From assembly GCA_023055505.1 (NCBI GenBank), contig JALIRH010000002.1, positions 20,170,937-20,234,936 on the forward strand: a stretch of DNA of 64,000 nucleotides, written 5' to 3'. The DNA comes from Callipepla californica brunnescens. Taxonomy: Eukaryota; Chordata; Aves; Galliformes; Odontophoridae. A model generated the notes under the pieces. The model worked only from the letters and a program-made list of their open reading frames with translations. It did not search any database and was not told where the DNA came from. The translations under genes were made by a program, and so were the position numbers. Shown here in pieces: positions 52,401-58,700 of this stretch (the stretch's first letter is position 1; each line of letters opens with the position of its first letter).

Positions 52401-53927
52401 TTGATATGGGCAACAAAACTAGCAGTGAGAAATAACAACTCTGGGACCTTCACTAGCATTGAAAAAATGATGTATCTTACTATATCTTGTACACATGGTT
52501 TCACATCAAAGCATTTCTTCATATGGAGCTAACCTAGGAAATATTTACTCGGGCAAATAAAAGTAGGGCAAGAGAAAGTTTGTCTGATGTTTTATCTCAC
52601 AAGGAAAGGTTTCCTCAAATGTTAACAAATATAGTCATATTAAAAATAATAATAATTGAAAAAAGCAAATTCTTTCTTGCCATCTATTTCCAGTGGCTAT
52701 GAAAGCCTGCAGCCTGATTCAGCTGCCTTATTCAGTAAGGCACTAAACCAGAGAGAGTCAAAGAAGAAAAGAAGACCTTAATTCAAATGTTCATTTGTAA
52801 TTAAACTGCCTGGGAAATGTCCCCTTTAATGAATGGAAATGACATCACCTGGCCCATGAGCCATCCTTTTAGAGTTTTTCAGGGTTCACTTCAGAAACCT
52901 CAATAAAAAATGTAAAAAATAAAATTTTCAAGTGTAGATGGAAATCCCCAATGTACTTGATCTGACAGCTATTGCATTACAAAAGAGAATTACTATTTTA
53001 AAGCCTTGGGCACTGGCAGGCCTCAGATGTCGGCTATATAAAACCACACTGACAGACAGTCATTACCAAGGTTAATCTCTGAGCATTAGGACAAGGCAGT
53101 CAGTTTTAATATGTCAGAATCAGCTAGGAGCCCATCTGTATCTACGACAGTCCCTATTTTCTTAAATCCAGTTATATAAAAAGATTTTCAGTGTGAAGTT
53201 GTAGGCGCTTTGTCAGTGAAGACACAGCAAAGTAGCAATTGTCCCCTAATATTAAATGTAAGCCTTCAAGGTTTTGATCTGCACTAAAGAACTTGTGAAA
53301 ATAAGTGTCCCTTAACAAATAACCCAGCAGCTCTAAGACACAAGAATATCTTCCTCATGCGTGGAGCTATTCCTTTTCTTGCTGATACTTTTATTGACTG
53401 CAGCAGGAATGAGGAATGGAGTTGGAGCCTTTCGTTGTAGATGTGTGGTCGTGAGCACCAAGGCTACAGTGGAAGTCATGGGAATCTTCATTTTAGATTG
53501 CAGTAGGAAGTATTGAATGAGGTTAGAGCTTCCTGAATCTTGCAAAATTCCCCAAGGGCTCTCAGTACTGTACTGAGGACATCTGCATGTCCAGGTCTGG
53601 CTGTGTCTGGAAACAGCACAGGTATCTGTAAGAGTACTAGCAGGCAACCAGCTTGAGTAGTGCAGCAAATGCACCATTCACAACAAAAATGCATTTGTAA
53701 GATACCAAGGATACCGAGGGGATAAAACAAATGACAATAATAGTTAATGAAATGATAGGACAGCTACCTAAATTCTGAAGCAATGAGTGTTCATGTTCTG
53801 ACAGTCCGTACTTACTGGCATCATCCATAAATTCAAATTCACCCCCTAACTCAGCGCTGGTGAGGTGGTACTGGTCAGGGTCGGTCAGGGCACTCAGCAG
53901 AATCAGCAGTACCACCGAGTTGATGAT
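13375..53927 (-). CDS. LAPTM4B: LAPTM4B, exons 2-7 (partial; first coding exon outside window)
   Basis: This gene encodes a four-pass membrane protein of late endosomes and lysosomes. In mammals it binds NEDD4-family ubiquitin ligases and affects EGFR sorting, ceramide export and leucine transporter recruitment (family knowledge). Six minus-strand exons join in frame to give 192 codons and a TAA stop at 13375-13377. Hydrophobic segments are visible in exon 2 ([14 protein letters not shown]), exon 3 ([12 protein letters not shown]), exon 4 ([15 protein letters not shown]) and exon 5 ([16 protein letters not shown]). The cytoplasmic tail holds two PPxY-type motifs, LPPY and a final PPPY followed by VSA. 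The tail and the SVNPTCL and [13 protein letters not shown] stretches match LAPTM4B rather than LAPTM4A. Mammalian proteins have about 226 residues, so roughly 34 N-terminal residues are missing. The gene spans more than 50 kb, with introns full of CR1. Identity is very secure; the missing exon 1 is expected to the right. Confidence 0.96.
13855..13946 (-). mobile_element. old tRNA-derived SINE-like fragment
   Basis: On the minus strand an A-box-like stretch, GGTCGCTAGCATGCTGG (13929-13945), is followed by a B-box-like TAGTTCAAATCCC (13897-13909). Both resemble internal Pol III promoter boxes of tRNA-derived SINEs. There is no cloverleaf, so it is not a tRNA gene. The family name is not known to me. 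Confidence 0.4.
15268..15960 (-). mobile_element. CR1 LINE, 3' fragment
   Basis: It starts GAATCATTAAGGTTGGGAAG, followed by ATCATCTAGTCCAACCATCA, the 3' end of a CR1 subfamily in reverse. Typical inner blocks follow (CTGCACCATTTCTGATACGA, CTTGGCCACCTAGTCACACT). It shares blocks with the copy at 50374-51900. Confidence 0.9.
16943..17572 (+). mobile_element. CR1 LINE, 3' fragment
   Basis: It starts at CATGAGCCAGCGGTGTGCTC and includes GGCCCCATCTGGAGTACTGC, the end of the CR1 reading frame, then the 3' UTR and the tail ATTCTATGATATGATTCTATGA. The three octamer-like units at the end are typical. Confidence 0.92.
18484..18580 (-). mobile_element. old tRNA-derived SINE-like fragment
   Basis: The minus strand reads TGGCCCAACTGATAA (A-box-like, 18560-18574), then GGGTTTGAATCC (B-box-like, 18509-18520) with GGGAGATGT just before it. 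The arrangement matches the fragment at 13855 in kind. The boxes are too far apart for a functional tRNA. Confidence 0.42.
20225..20325 (+). mobile_element. MIR/CORE-SINE-like remnant
   Basis: TTGACAAATCATTTGACTTT, then TTTCCTATTTGTAAAGCAGG and AAAATTATT, follow the order of the MIR core (a Leu/Thr-rich-looking CTTAACCT block, then a TTTCC-ATCTGTAAAATGGG block). The flanking tRNA-like head is not seen. Confidence 0.45.
20411..20590 (+). mobile_element. CR1 LINE, short 3' fragment
   Basis: The stretch from CTGGCACAGGTTGCCCAG through AAGGCCAGGCTGGATGG to GGAACTGGATGATCTTAAA is the CR1 3' UTR in sense orientation; only the last 180 bp remain. Confidence 0.88.
21362..21614 (+). mobile_element. 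CR1 LINE fragment, internally deleted
   Basis: Blocks such as GAGGAACAGCCCCAGGCACC and CTGGAGCAGGGGTGGGCCAG, ending TGGGGTTCTGTAATCTAG, match CR1 3' sequence with the middle missing. It overlaps the right part of a 209-codon minus-strand open frame that is therefore partly repeat. Confidence 0.65.
23348..23440 (-). mobile_element. CR1 LINE, terminal fragment
   Basis: ACAGAATCACAGAACTGTGG followed by GGGTTGGAAGGGACTTCAAG is the reversed CR1 3' end; similarity fades within about 80 bp. Confidence 0.75.
23665..23746 (+). mobile_element. CR1 LINE, terminal fragment
   Basis: GCAGGGGGTTGGACTCGATG, then AGGTCCCTTCCAACC and two ATTCTATG octamers, mark the CR1 3' terminus in sense orientation. Confidence 0.9.
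28298..28375 (+). mobile_element. old tRNA-derived SINE-like fragment
   Basis: TGGTCAGGGCACTCGCC (A-box-like, from 28306) is followed by a decayed B-box region and CTGCCTCTGCCAGAGC, as in tRNA-derived SINEs of reptiles and birds. The B box itself is not convincing, so confidence is limited. Confidence 0.35.
30107..30202 (-). CDS. LAPTM4B: LAPTM4B exon 6
   Basis: This 96-bp exon encodes 32 residues in phase 0, beginning [20 protein letters not shown] and ending VYITTNDTA. It is the start of the cytoplasmic tail. The Cys-Val-Trp-Asn-Cys core is a family signature shared by LAPTM4A and LAPTM4B. The acceptor is CTCTTCACAG and the donor GTAAGG. An Asn-Asn-Ser sequon occurs, but on the cytoplasmic side, so it is unlikely to be glycosylated. 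Confidence 0.97.
31953..31975. promoter_or_regulatory. paired AP-1-type motif, copy 1
   Basis: TGAGTCA (31954-31960) and TGACTCA (31968-31974) lie 14 bp apart start to start, within a near-perfect inverted repeat GTGAGTCA...TGACTCAC. Both heptamers match the AP-1 consensus. Activity is not shown by sequence. Confidence 0.4.
32972..33013. repeat. 21-bp tandem duplication
   Basis: Two adjacent 21-bp units beginning GTAGCTGT and ending CCAAAATAAAA differ at two positions. They lie between exons 5 and 6 of LAPTM4B. Confidence 0.85.
33377..33398. promoter_or_regulatory. paired AP-1-type motif, copy 2
   Basis: TGAGTCA (33377-33383) and TGACTCA (33392-33398), 15 bp apart start to start, with a similar AT-rich spacer and similar flanks to copy 1 about 1.4 kb away. 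Confidence 0.4.
33658..35048 (-). mobile_element. CR1 LINE with reverse transcriptase remnant (about 1.4 kb)
   Basis: It starts ACAGAATCATAGAATGGCTC and GGGTTGGAAGAGACCTTACA, then runs about 1.4 kb into the coding region. Minus-strand open frames at 34177-34623 and 34654-35049 carry reverse transcriptase hallmarks such as [10 protein letters not shown] and the NYRLVSF-type block. Frame breaks show it is dead. Confidence 0.93.
35050..35510 (-). mobile_element. second CR1 LINE fragment abutting the first
   Basis: The minus strand here again encodes the same part of the CR1 reverse transcriptase (for example TYLNLCK and [15 protein letters not shown]) that the neighbouring copy has at about 34500-34610. 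This is a separate truncated copy, or a duplicated piece, rather than a continuation. Confidence 0.75.
35608..36198 (+). mobile_element. CR1 LINE, 3' fragment
   Basis: It starts AAAAGGCCAATGGTATCCTG, then GAGGCCTCACCTGGAGTACT, and ends CAATTCTGTGATTCTGTAT. It is a well-preserved copy of about 590 bp lying in the opposite orientation to the two copies on its left. Confidence 0.94.
36623..36721 (-). CDS. LAPTM4B: LAPTM4B exon 5
   Basis: This 99-bp exon encodes 33 residues in phase 0, from [18 protein letters not shown] to ISIILAFK. It covers the last luminal stretch and the fourth membrane helix. The acceptor is GCTTCTGCAG and the donor GTAAGT. A plus-strand CR1 copy ends only about 425 bp downstream in transcript direction (at 36198). 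Confidence 0.97.
38120..38870 (+). mobile_element. endogenous retrovirus pol (integrase) remnant, interrupted
   Basis: The plus strand encodes pieces of a retroviral integrase core. Before the interruption, [10 protein letters not shown] and the DSDNG block with the second catalytic Asp are seen. After it, the ASGKNE block retains the catalytic Glu but is followed at once by a stop (TGA at about 38536). Later pieces show GGTFK, then [13 protein letters not shown] and [10 protein letters not shown] in shifted frames. The part bearing the first catalytic Asp is not seen. A CR1 insertion splits the core at 38336. No LTR pair, gag or env was recognised. The type resembles avian endogenous retroviruses; it is defective. 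Confidence 0.8.
38336..38448 (-). mobile_element. CR1 LINE 3' fragment inserted into the retroviral remnant
   Basis: The insert starts with degenerate octamers (AGACTCATAGATTCATAG), then TTAGGTTGGAAAGGACCTAC and TCATCTAGTCCAACCATCC, a reversed CR1 end. The flanks carry near-identical 8-mers, ACCCTCAT (38328-38335) and ACCCTCGT (38449-38456), a probable short target duplication. The retroviral coding sequence resumes right after it. Confidence 0.88.
38898..38924. repeat. (AT)n-rich microsatellite
   Basis: An alternating AT tract with GT interruptions (ATATATATGTATATATATAT) just after the retroviral remnant. Confidence 0.9.
38990..39051. repeat. perfect inverted repeat (17-bp arms, 28-bp loop)
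   Basis: TGTCATGATATGGAATA at 38990-39006 is matched by TATTCCATATCATGACA at 39035-39051. It lies about 120 bp after the retroviral integrase remnant and may be part of the same insertion. Confidence 0.85.
39940..40132 (+). mobile_element. CR1 LINE, 3' fragment
   Basis: AACAGGCTCCCCAGGGCAGT, then GAAGTTGGACTTGATGATCC and TTCCAACCTGGAATATTCC, with an ending like TTTTGTGATTC, fit a CR1 3' end of a different subfamily from most others here. Confidence 0.75.
43351..43368. repeat. poly(A) run
   Basis: Eighteen A residues preceded by ACAACAACAGAGCAGT. No gene-like sequence was recognised upstream that would make this a processed copy. Confidence 0.9.
43860..44700 (-). mobile_element. old CR1/L3-like relic
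   Basis: The block GTCAGGCTAATCAGCCTGTA followed by ATTATCCAGGAAATCCCCC, and phrases such as CATGAAGTCAAATGTCTTAC, follow the order of reversed CR1/L3 reverse transcriptase sequence, but with heavy divergence. The limits are approximate. Confidence 0.45.
46341..46463 (-). CDS. LAPTM4B: LAPTM4B exon 4
   Basis: This 123-bp exon encodes 41 residues in phase 0. It starts [20 protein letters not shown] and ends [10 protein letters not shown]. It contains a long hydrophobic segment, with the WIIPFFCYQ signature typical of the LAPTM4/5 family. The acceptor is CCTTTCCAG. The donor is GTAAAC, the least canonical of the five visible donors but still a GT site. Intron 3 (46464-47082) is short, only about 620 bp. 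Confidence 0.96.
47083..47156 (-). CDS. LAPTM4B: LAPTM4B exon 3
   Basis: This 74-bp exon completes the split Asn codon and then encodes 24 residues from [10 protein letters not shown] to ATYGAYK, which form a membrane helix. The acceptor is CTCTTTCAG and the donor is GTAACT. It is too short to appear as an open frame of its own. It is recognised from the protein family and from its phase fit to exons 2 and 4. Confidence 0.95.
47446..47522 (+). mobile_element. CR1 LINE, terminal fragment
   Basis: GGGGTTGGGCTCGATGATCT, then AGGTCCCTTCCAACCCCTA and three ATTCTATG octamers: the last 75 bp of a CR1 in sense orientation, about 290 bp upstream of LAPTM4B exon 3. Confidence 0.9.
47894..48070 (-). 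mobile_element. CR1 LINE, 3' fragment
   Basis: CACAGAATGGCTTGGGTTGG and AAGAGACCTTAATGGCC, then CCAACCTGGCCTCCAGGGAT and CACAGCTTCTCTAGGCAGCC, match a reversed CR1 3' UTR with a deleted stretch near 47940. Confidence 0.88.
49074..49515 (-). mobile_element. CR1 LINE, 3' fragment
   Basis: It begins ATCATGGATTGAGTTGCAAG and GGACCCTTAAAGGTCATCTG, passes through GATGGGGGCATCTACCACCT and ends near GGTGTTCTATCCCTTGGATT and TTTGTGGCCCTCC. It is a reversed CR1 of an older subfamily. Confidence 0.88.
50374..51900 (-). mobile_element. CR1 LINE with reverse transcriptase remnant (about 1.5 kb)
   Basis: It starts CATAGAATCATTAAGGTTGG (reversed 3' end) and extends through the 3' UTR into the coding region. 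There the minus-strand frame at 51294-51605 shows [10 protein letters not shown], a damaged form of the LDF-KAFD motif. It is the longest single CR1 copy in the window. The left limit is sharp; the right limit (truncated 5' end) is approximate. Confidence 0.9.
52380..52397. repeat. (GTTT)n short tandem repeat
   Basis: Four GTTT units within LAPTM4B intron 2; a similar complementary AAAC-rich run lies at 48118-48155. Confidence 0.85.
53816..53927 (-). CDS. LAPTM4B: LAPTM4B exon 2
   Basis: This 112-bp exon encodes 37 full codons plus the first base of an Asn codon. It begins [14 protein letters not shown], the luminal half of the first membrane segment, and ends with EFEFMDDA before the split codon. 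The acceptor reads TCTCCACAG and the donor is GTAAGT. The luminal stretch [14 protein letters not shown] corresponds to the first luminal loop. No Asn-X-Ser/Thr sequon is present in this loop. Confidence 0.96.
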
Positions 53928-54787
53928 CTGTGGAGAGGAAGAGGGGAAAAGGGTCAGGCTGTGAAAATAATCCATGAAACAGCTCTGGACACGGCGTCTC
54001 CTGCTGGCTGTGCTGGCTGAGGCACAAGCTGCTTTCCAACCACACAACTGTAATATTTCACTGACATCACAATCCATTCTGTGGATTTGTGTGAGTTTCT
54101 CCTTCTCCTTTGGACTCTCCTACAACATCAGACAAGTCACCACTGCTCTTCCCTTATAGAAAATGCTAACTTGACCGTTTCAGTTTGTTCTGTCAGACAA
54201 AATGCATGTCAGTTAAAAACAGTAACTTTGAGATTACTACAAATGACTGCTGCAGTGAAGGATTATTAGCAGGACACGGAGTTGGGATTGGTGACATGCT
54301 CCGCTAAAGTGCTCAGTGATCAACCAGTGGATTCTTTGCTGGAAGAGACTGAGTTTTAGAAGAGGGTATGAATGATGAGCTGGCTCACATGAGCTGTTAA
54401 ATCAGAAGGCCTCAGCAGGGTGGGAGTAGGTGGCACCACGAGCCCAGTGCCTGATGAACATTTTGAGGGACAACGTTCTGGGGGAAATTCACACACAGGA
54501 AGCCCTGGTCTATCAAATGTGGTGAGTGAAATGCAAGAATGCGGTATTGATTGAAAACTTCAGTAGAAACAGACAATCAATGATCAGGTATGAGAGAAAT
54601 GTGACGGGAGGGAAGAGCTCTATTTTAAAATGAATGCGAATAAAATGTTTACAGCACTTTGAAGTGATAAGGACTAATTGCAGAGAAGATTACCCAGCAT
54701 AAATAATGCAGCCTAGCTAAAAAAAAAATATTCCACAGAAGTAGGAAGATAACTGATCAACAGGAAAACGAAGAAAAGAAGGCTAAC

Positions 54788-54821
54788 AATAGTATGCTGG
54801 GAAAAATAATAGTATGCTGGG
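54788..54821. repeat. short direct repeat
   Basis: The 14-mer AATAGTATGCTGGG occurs twice with a 20-bp period. Confidence 0.85.
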
Positions 54822-55128
54822 TTTCTTACTGCATTGGTTCTCACTTTAAAGTCATCCCAATCTGATCGCAGGTTACTAACAGCAACAAAAAGGTGTAAGA
54901 ACACAGGCTACATTAAGACATGAACAGGTTAGAGAATTTCTTGGTAAAGACAGATGCTTTTTGATAGGCAAATTCTGTTGGGTTTAGCTGAAATCAGAAT
55001 TAGCAAAGCTGTTTGAAAAGTTATTGATAAATAAGACTCACAAGACAGGAAAGAGCAGGTAGGGTTTATACCTTCACAAAGCAAAAAGGCCATGAAAGAA
55101 TTTCTGCCTGGAGTGTGTGATTCAAGAA

Positions 55129-55185
55129 TAAAATAATAATATGAATAAATAATAATAATATTAATAAATAATAAATATAAATAAA
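55129..55185. repeat. (AAT)n-rich microsatellite
   Basis: Imperfect AAT/AAAT trinucleotide and tetranucleotide units over about 57 bp. Confidence 0.9.
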
Positions 55186-55554
55186 CCCCCAAACAGTCAA
55201 TAAACCCCAAAACAGTCAGTGAAGTAGTGTTCTTGATGTTACTTAAAATTTGCATGGTTATAATATTCTCCATGGGTTTGTCAATTACAAGCTGCATTAA
55301 TTCATCCTATTTGCCTATAATTTGTGACGAACAACTGCAGAAGGACAAGAAGAGTGATAGCAGTTCCTTGGAACAAAATGCTGAGTACAACAATGAACAA
55401 ACCAAATGTGACTCAGCACCATCCTGTGAGCAGCATGATGGTGAGCAGTGCTGCAGCATCCTGGGCATCAGATGTACAAGTTGTACTCTACACGGACTCT
55501 GCAGGAAGGGCCTAGCTCAAAGTCCTTCAGAAACATACTGATAAAAACCCTAAG

Positions 55555-55740
55555 GAGGGTCCTGCAGCAGAACAGAGGGTGATCAGATGTCTGGAAGGTG
55601 TAACTGGCAGGGAAAAGCTGAGGATGTTTTGTCTTCTAGTAAAGAGAGAAAGACAAGGAAAAGAAGGTAATAAACTTCTCCACATCTGCTGGGAGATGGG
55701 TAAAGAAACAGATTTAAATTACAGAAAAGGGAATGTAGGT
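55555..55740 (+). mobile_element. old CR1-like relic
   Basis: GTGATCAGATGTCTGGAAGG, then GGGAAAAGCTGAGGATGTTT and ATTTAAATTACAGAAAAGGG followed by TAGGTTAAG, keep the order of the CR1 region just before the 3' UTR (compare 35790-35990), but with many changes. It may begin further left. Confidence 0.45.
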
Positions 55741-58700
55741 TAAGCAACTTGCTGAACAATCTGAACAATCAGACAGTAGAAGAGATCATCCAGAGGGTCT
55801 TGGGAATCCTTGTTGCTGCATTGTGTCAGAGAATGGTTAGATAGCTTTGTGTTGGGAATGCTGTTGCCACAGTCTTGTCTTTCTGTTCTTGGTTGGCTTC
55901 CAAGGCAGGTCAGATGACCATTAAAATTCATACTAATCTACAGACCTTCTCAATTTTTAGTATTATATGTAACTTTATATTGCAATCTAGTTACTGCCTT
56001 ATACTCTTCTGTGGAAAACCAGAGGACAGACAACAGTAATAAATGAATGTTACTTAAGGAGAGTACTCAAAATAAGCAAGTAATCAGAAACTGTAAATGT
56101 GTATTGTGTTGCTATTTTAAAGGTGCGCCAGTTTAATCTTTTGTGCAGACACAGACAGGATGATTTGTGAAATACTGACCTAGGCACTCTGCCTTCTCCA
56201 TGTGGATATGCCCAGATTCAGATTACGTGTTCATCAGCACTGTCTTTAAGACTGTGTACAGACACAGGATGTGTTTGTCTGAACTAAAGCCTAGTGCAGT
56301 CAGTGGAATCATTCCAGTGCATCACTTTTCTGATCTGTTGGGTTTTTATATTCAGATTCTCATAATGATCTTTGAGCACCTTCCAACTGTGCTGTCAGCA
56401 ACGGAAGTGAAATATGCCAAGTGTTTGCTTGCTCAACCTCTTCCTCAGGAAAAGACATGCATGCACAATCATGTGTACTGAATTTGTTGGGGTTTTTCTT
56501 TTGTTTTGAATGTGAAGCAAACATTCAATTTCAAATAATGCTTCAATGCACGTGTCTAATATGTCTAAAAGCTTACTGATGTAGCATCTTCCAAGGACAT
56601 ATCATCAAGGCAAAGTGAATCCCTGTTGACATATGTAGTTGGTATGAAAGCTGAAATCTATTCTAGGAAAGCAAAAAAATAAGTCCGAGATTTCCTTCAA
56701 AAGGCTGTACAATCCTTCAGCAACAAATAAAGTAACAATGAATTAACAATATTTAGAAAGCATTTTAATTGTGCAATGTTTCAGCAAGCAACCGAACCCT
56801 ATAATGCTTTGACAGTACACATCGTTCTCCTTTTATGGATTGAGAAACAGAAACACATTCATGGACATGCAGCAAAGTGGTGTTTGGTGGTAAGCATAAA
56901 GCAAGATTCAGGTGAGAACCATGACCAATGGGTTATAGACATAGCTCTACCCAGACAGGAATTCCAGGGGCACTAAGAGGCCTTGTTGGCCCTGCCAGTC
57001 CCGCTGGGACCTCTTCATTAATGGAAAGGAAGATAAATCCTCTGTTTTGCAGATTCCAGTATATGTAGTGAAAAGAGGAAAACAGGAGTTACTCTGGAGG
57101 GGACAGCTAGTCCAAATATTGGAGCAATACTTGGATATATCTTTCTGGTCTTATAAAACATGATTTCAAATCTGAGTGGAAGATAAAATTAAATAGAAAC
57201 ATCTATTTGAAGGACTGCATGCAAGCAAGAGGGAGCAGGGCAGCAGGTGCTGAGAACAGGATCACACCACCAACTGCTGTTACTGCTCCCATCTGTACAG
57301 TGATAAAGAAACAGCAGCTTGTGTATGACATGAGGCAAGTCTGCTAGAGGGAACAAGCAGTGTTTTAGGACGTAAGGAAGCAACCTTATGTTTACCACCG
57401 CCAGCATCCAGAGTTTGGAGACTACGTAACATGCTAATGTGTGACACTTCTGCCACCATCGAGTTAGTTGTCTTCTCCTCCACATCATCTGTTCCCAAGA
57501 TGAGAAGTGACCCACGGAGATAAAATGCAGAAGAGAGGAGTGTATCAACACTGTATCAGCAGGTGATGAGGCCATGAATACCACTATAATTTCAGACCCC
57601 CCACAGAGCTGTGGGTTGCATGGTATCTATCTCTGCTTATCAAAAGTTAAAACAGTAGCTCTTAAGAGCCTACCATCCATACATATTTTTTACCAGTATC
57701 TAACTCAAGCAAATGGAGAAAACATTCAAACCAGTGAGTGACACAGGTGACTGTAAGCACTAGAAGAACTATCTGGACTTGCAGTGGAGTTCATCCAGCT
57801 CTGATAAAGAAATTCAGAAGAGAAAATGCTAAACTTACTTTAATTTGACAATTGTGTTAAAAATGCAACAGTGTTTTTACTGAACACCACAGGTTCAGCT
57901 CTGCAAATATTCCTGTCCAAAGAATTCCCAAAGCAGTGAATTCCTCATATTTAGAGGAAAAAGTAAGAAGAAAAGTAGCTTTATTTATACTGAGAATTCA
58001 AATTATAGTTGAAACCATGGATGTACATATCTGCACACAGCCCATGTGGTGAAAGATGTACGTGAACTTTTAATTCTGAGTCTCTTTCCCACTCTGCTCT
58101 GTGCTCCCACTCTGGAACTGGAGCTGCCTCTCCTCCAGGACTGCTTGCAGTCCATGGGCACCACAGTGTAAGAAGGACATAAAACTATTAGAAAGCATAA
58201 CACAATGTTGCTCATTAGAGACAAAAAAATAAAACATAAAAAAAAGGAAACAAAAAACACAACTTACAAGAACTGCAACTTGAGTTTAAACCAAAAAAAA
58301 GGCCTGTAAACATAATACTTGGATACCTAAAATCAGTTTCATCACTAGAGAAAGAATATATAGAAGATATCCAGGTAGGCTACCTTGACAATCTTTAATT
58401 TTCCCTGGACATGTTTTTCGTTTTTCTCACACCTGTCTTTTAGCATAGAAGATAACACCAAGAAAACTTCTGTTTACCAAGAGAATAAAAGAATCCTAGA
58501 AAAGAAAGAAGAAAGTTCAGGGTTTATCTTAACAGCTCAAGGTAGATTTGTGCCGTCTGGGGATCCTTTCCTAGCCTTCTTTGTTAGAATTGATGATTAC
58601 ATTGGAAGGTTTATGATCCGTAGTGTTTTACAGGCAGAATATTCTATATATTCTTGCCCTCTTGCTGTTAGGCAAACTGCATATTTTTTTTCCTCAAATT

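Larger units (their letters stand above)
47157..53815 (-). other. LAPTM4B: LAPTM4B intron 2
   Basis: A 6.7-kb intron with four CR1 pieces (47446, 47894, 49074 and the long copy at 50374-51900) and short GTTT/AAAC runs near 48118 and 52380. The part 51960-53810 shows nothing else recognisable. Confidence 0.85.

Noticed and set aside
53034..53050. TATA-like boxes at 53034, 42609 and 61151
   Set aside because: AT-rich sequence gives such matches often, and no exon or transcript feature follows them.
54929..55297. 122-codon minus-strand hydrophobic frame
   Set aside because: A large part is the AAT microsatellite read as Ile/Tyr; no family is recognised.
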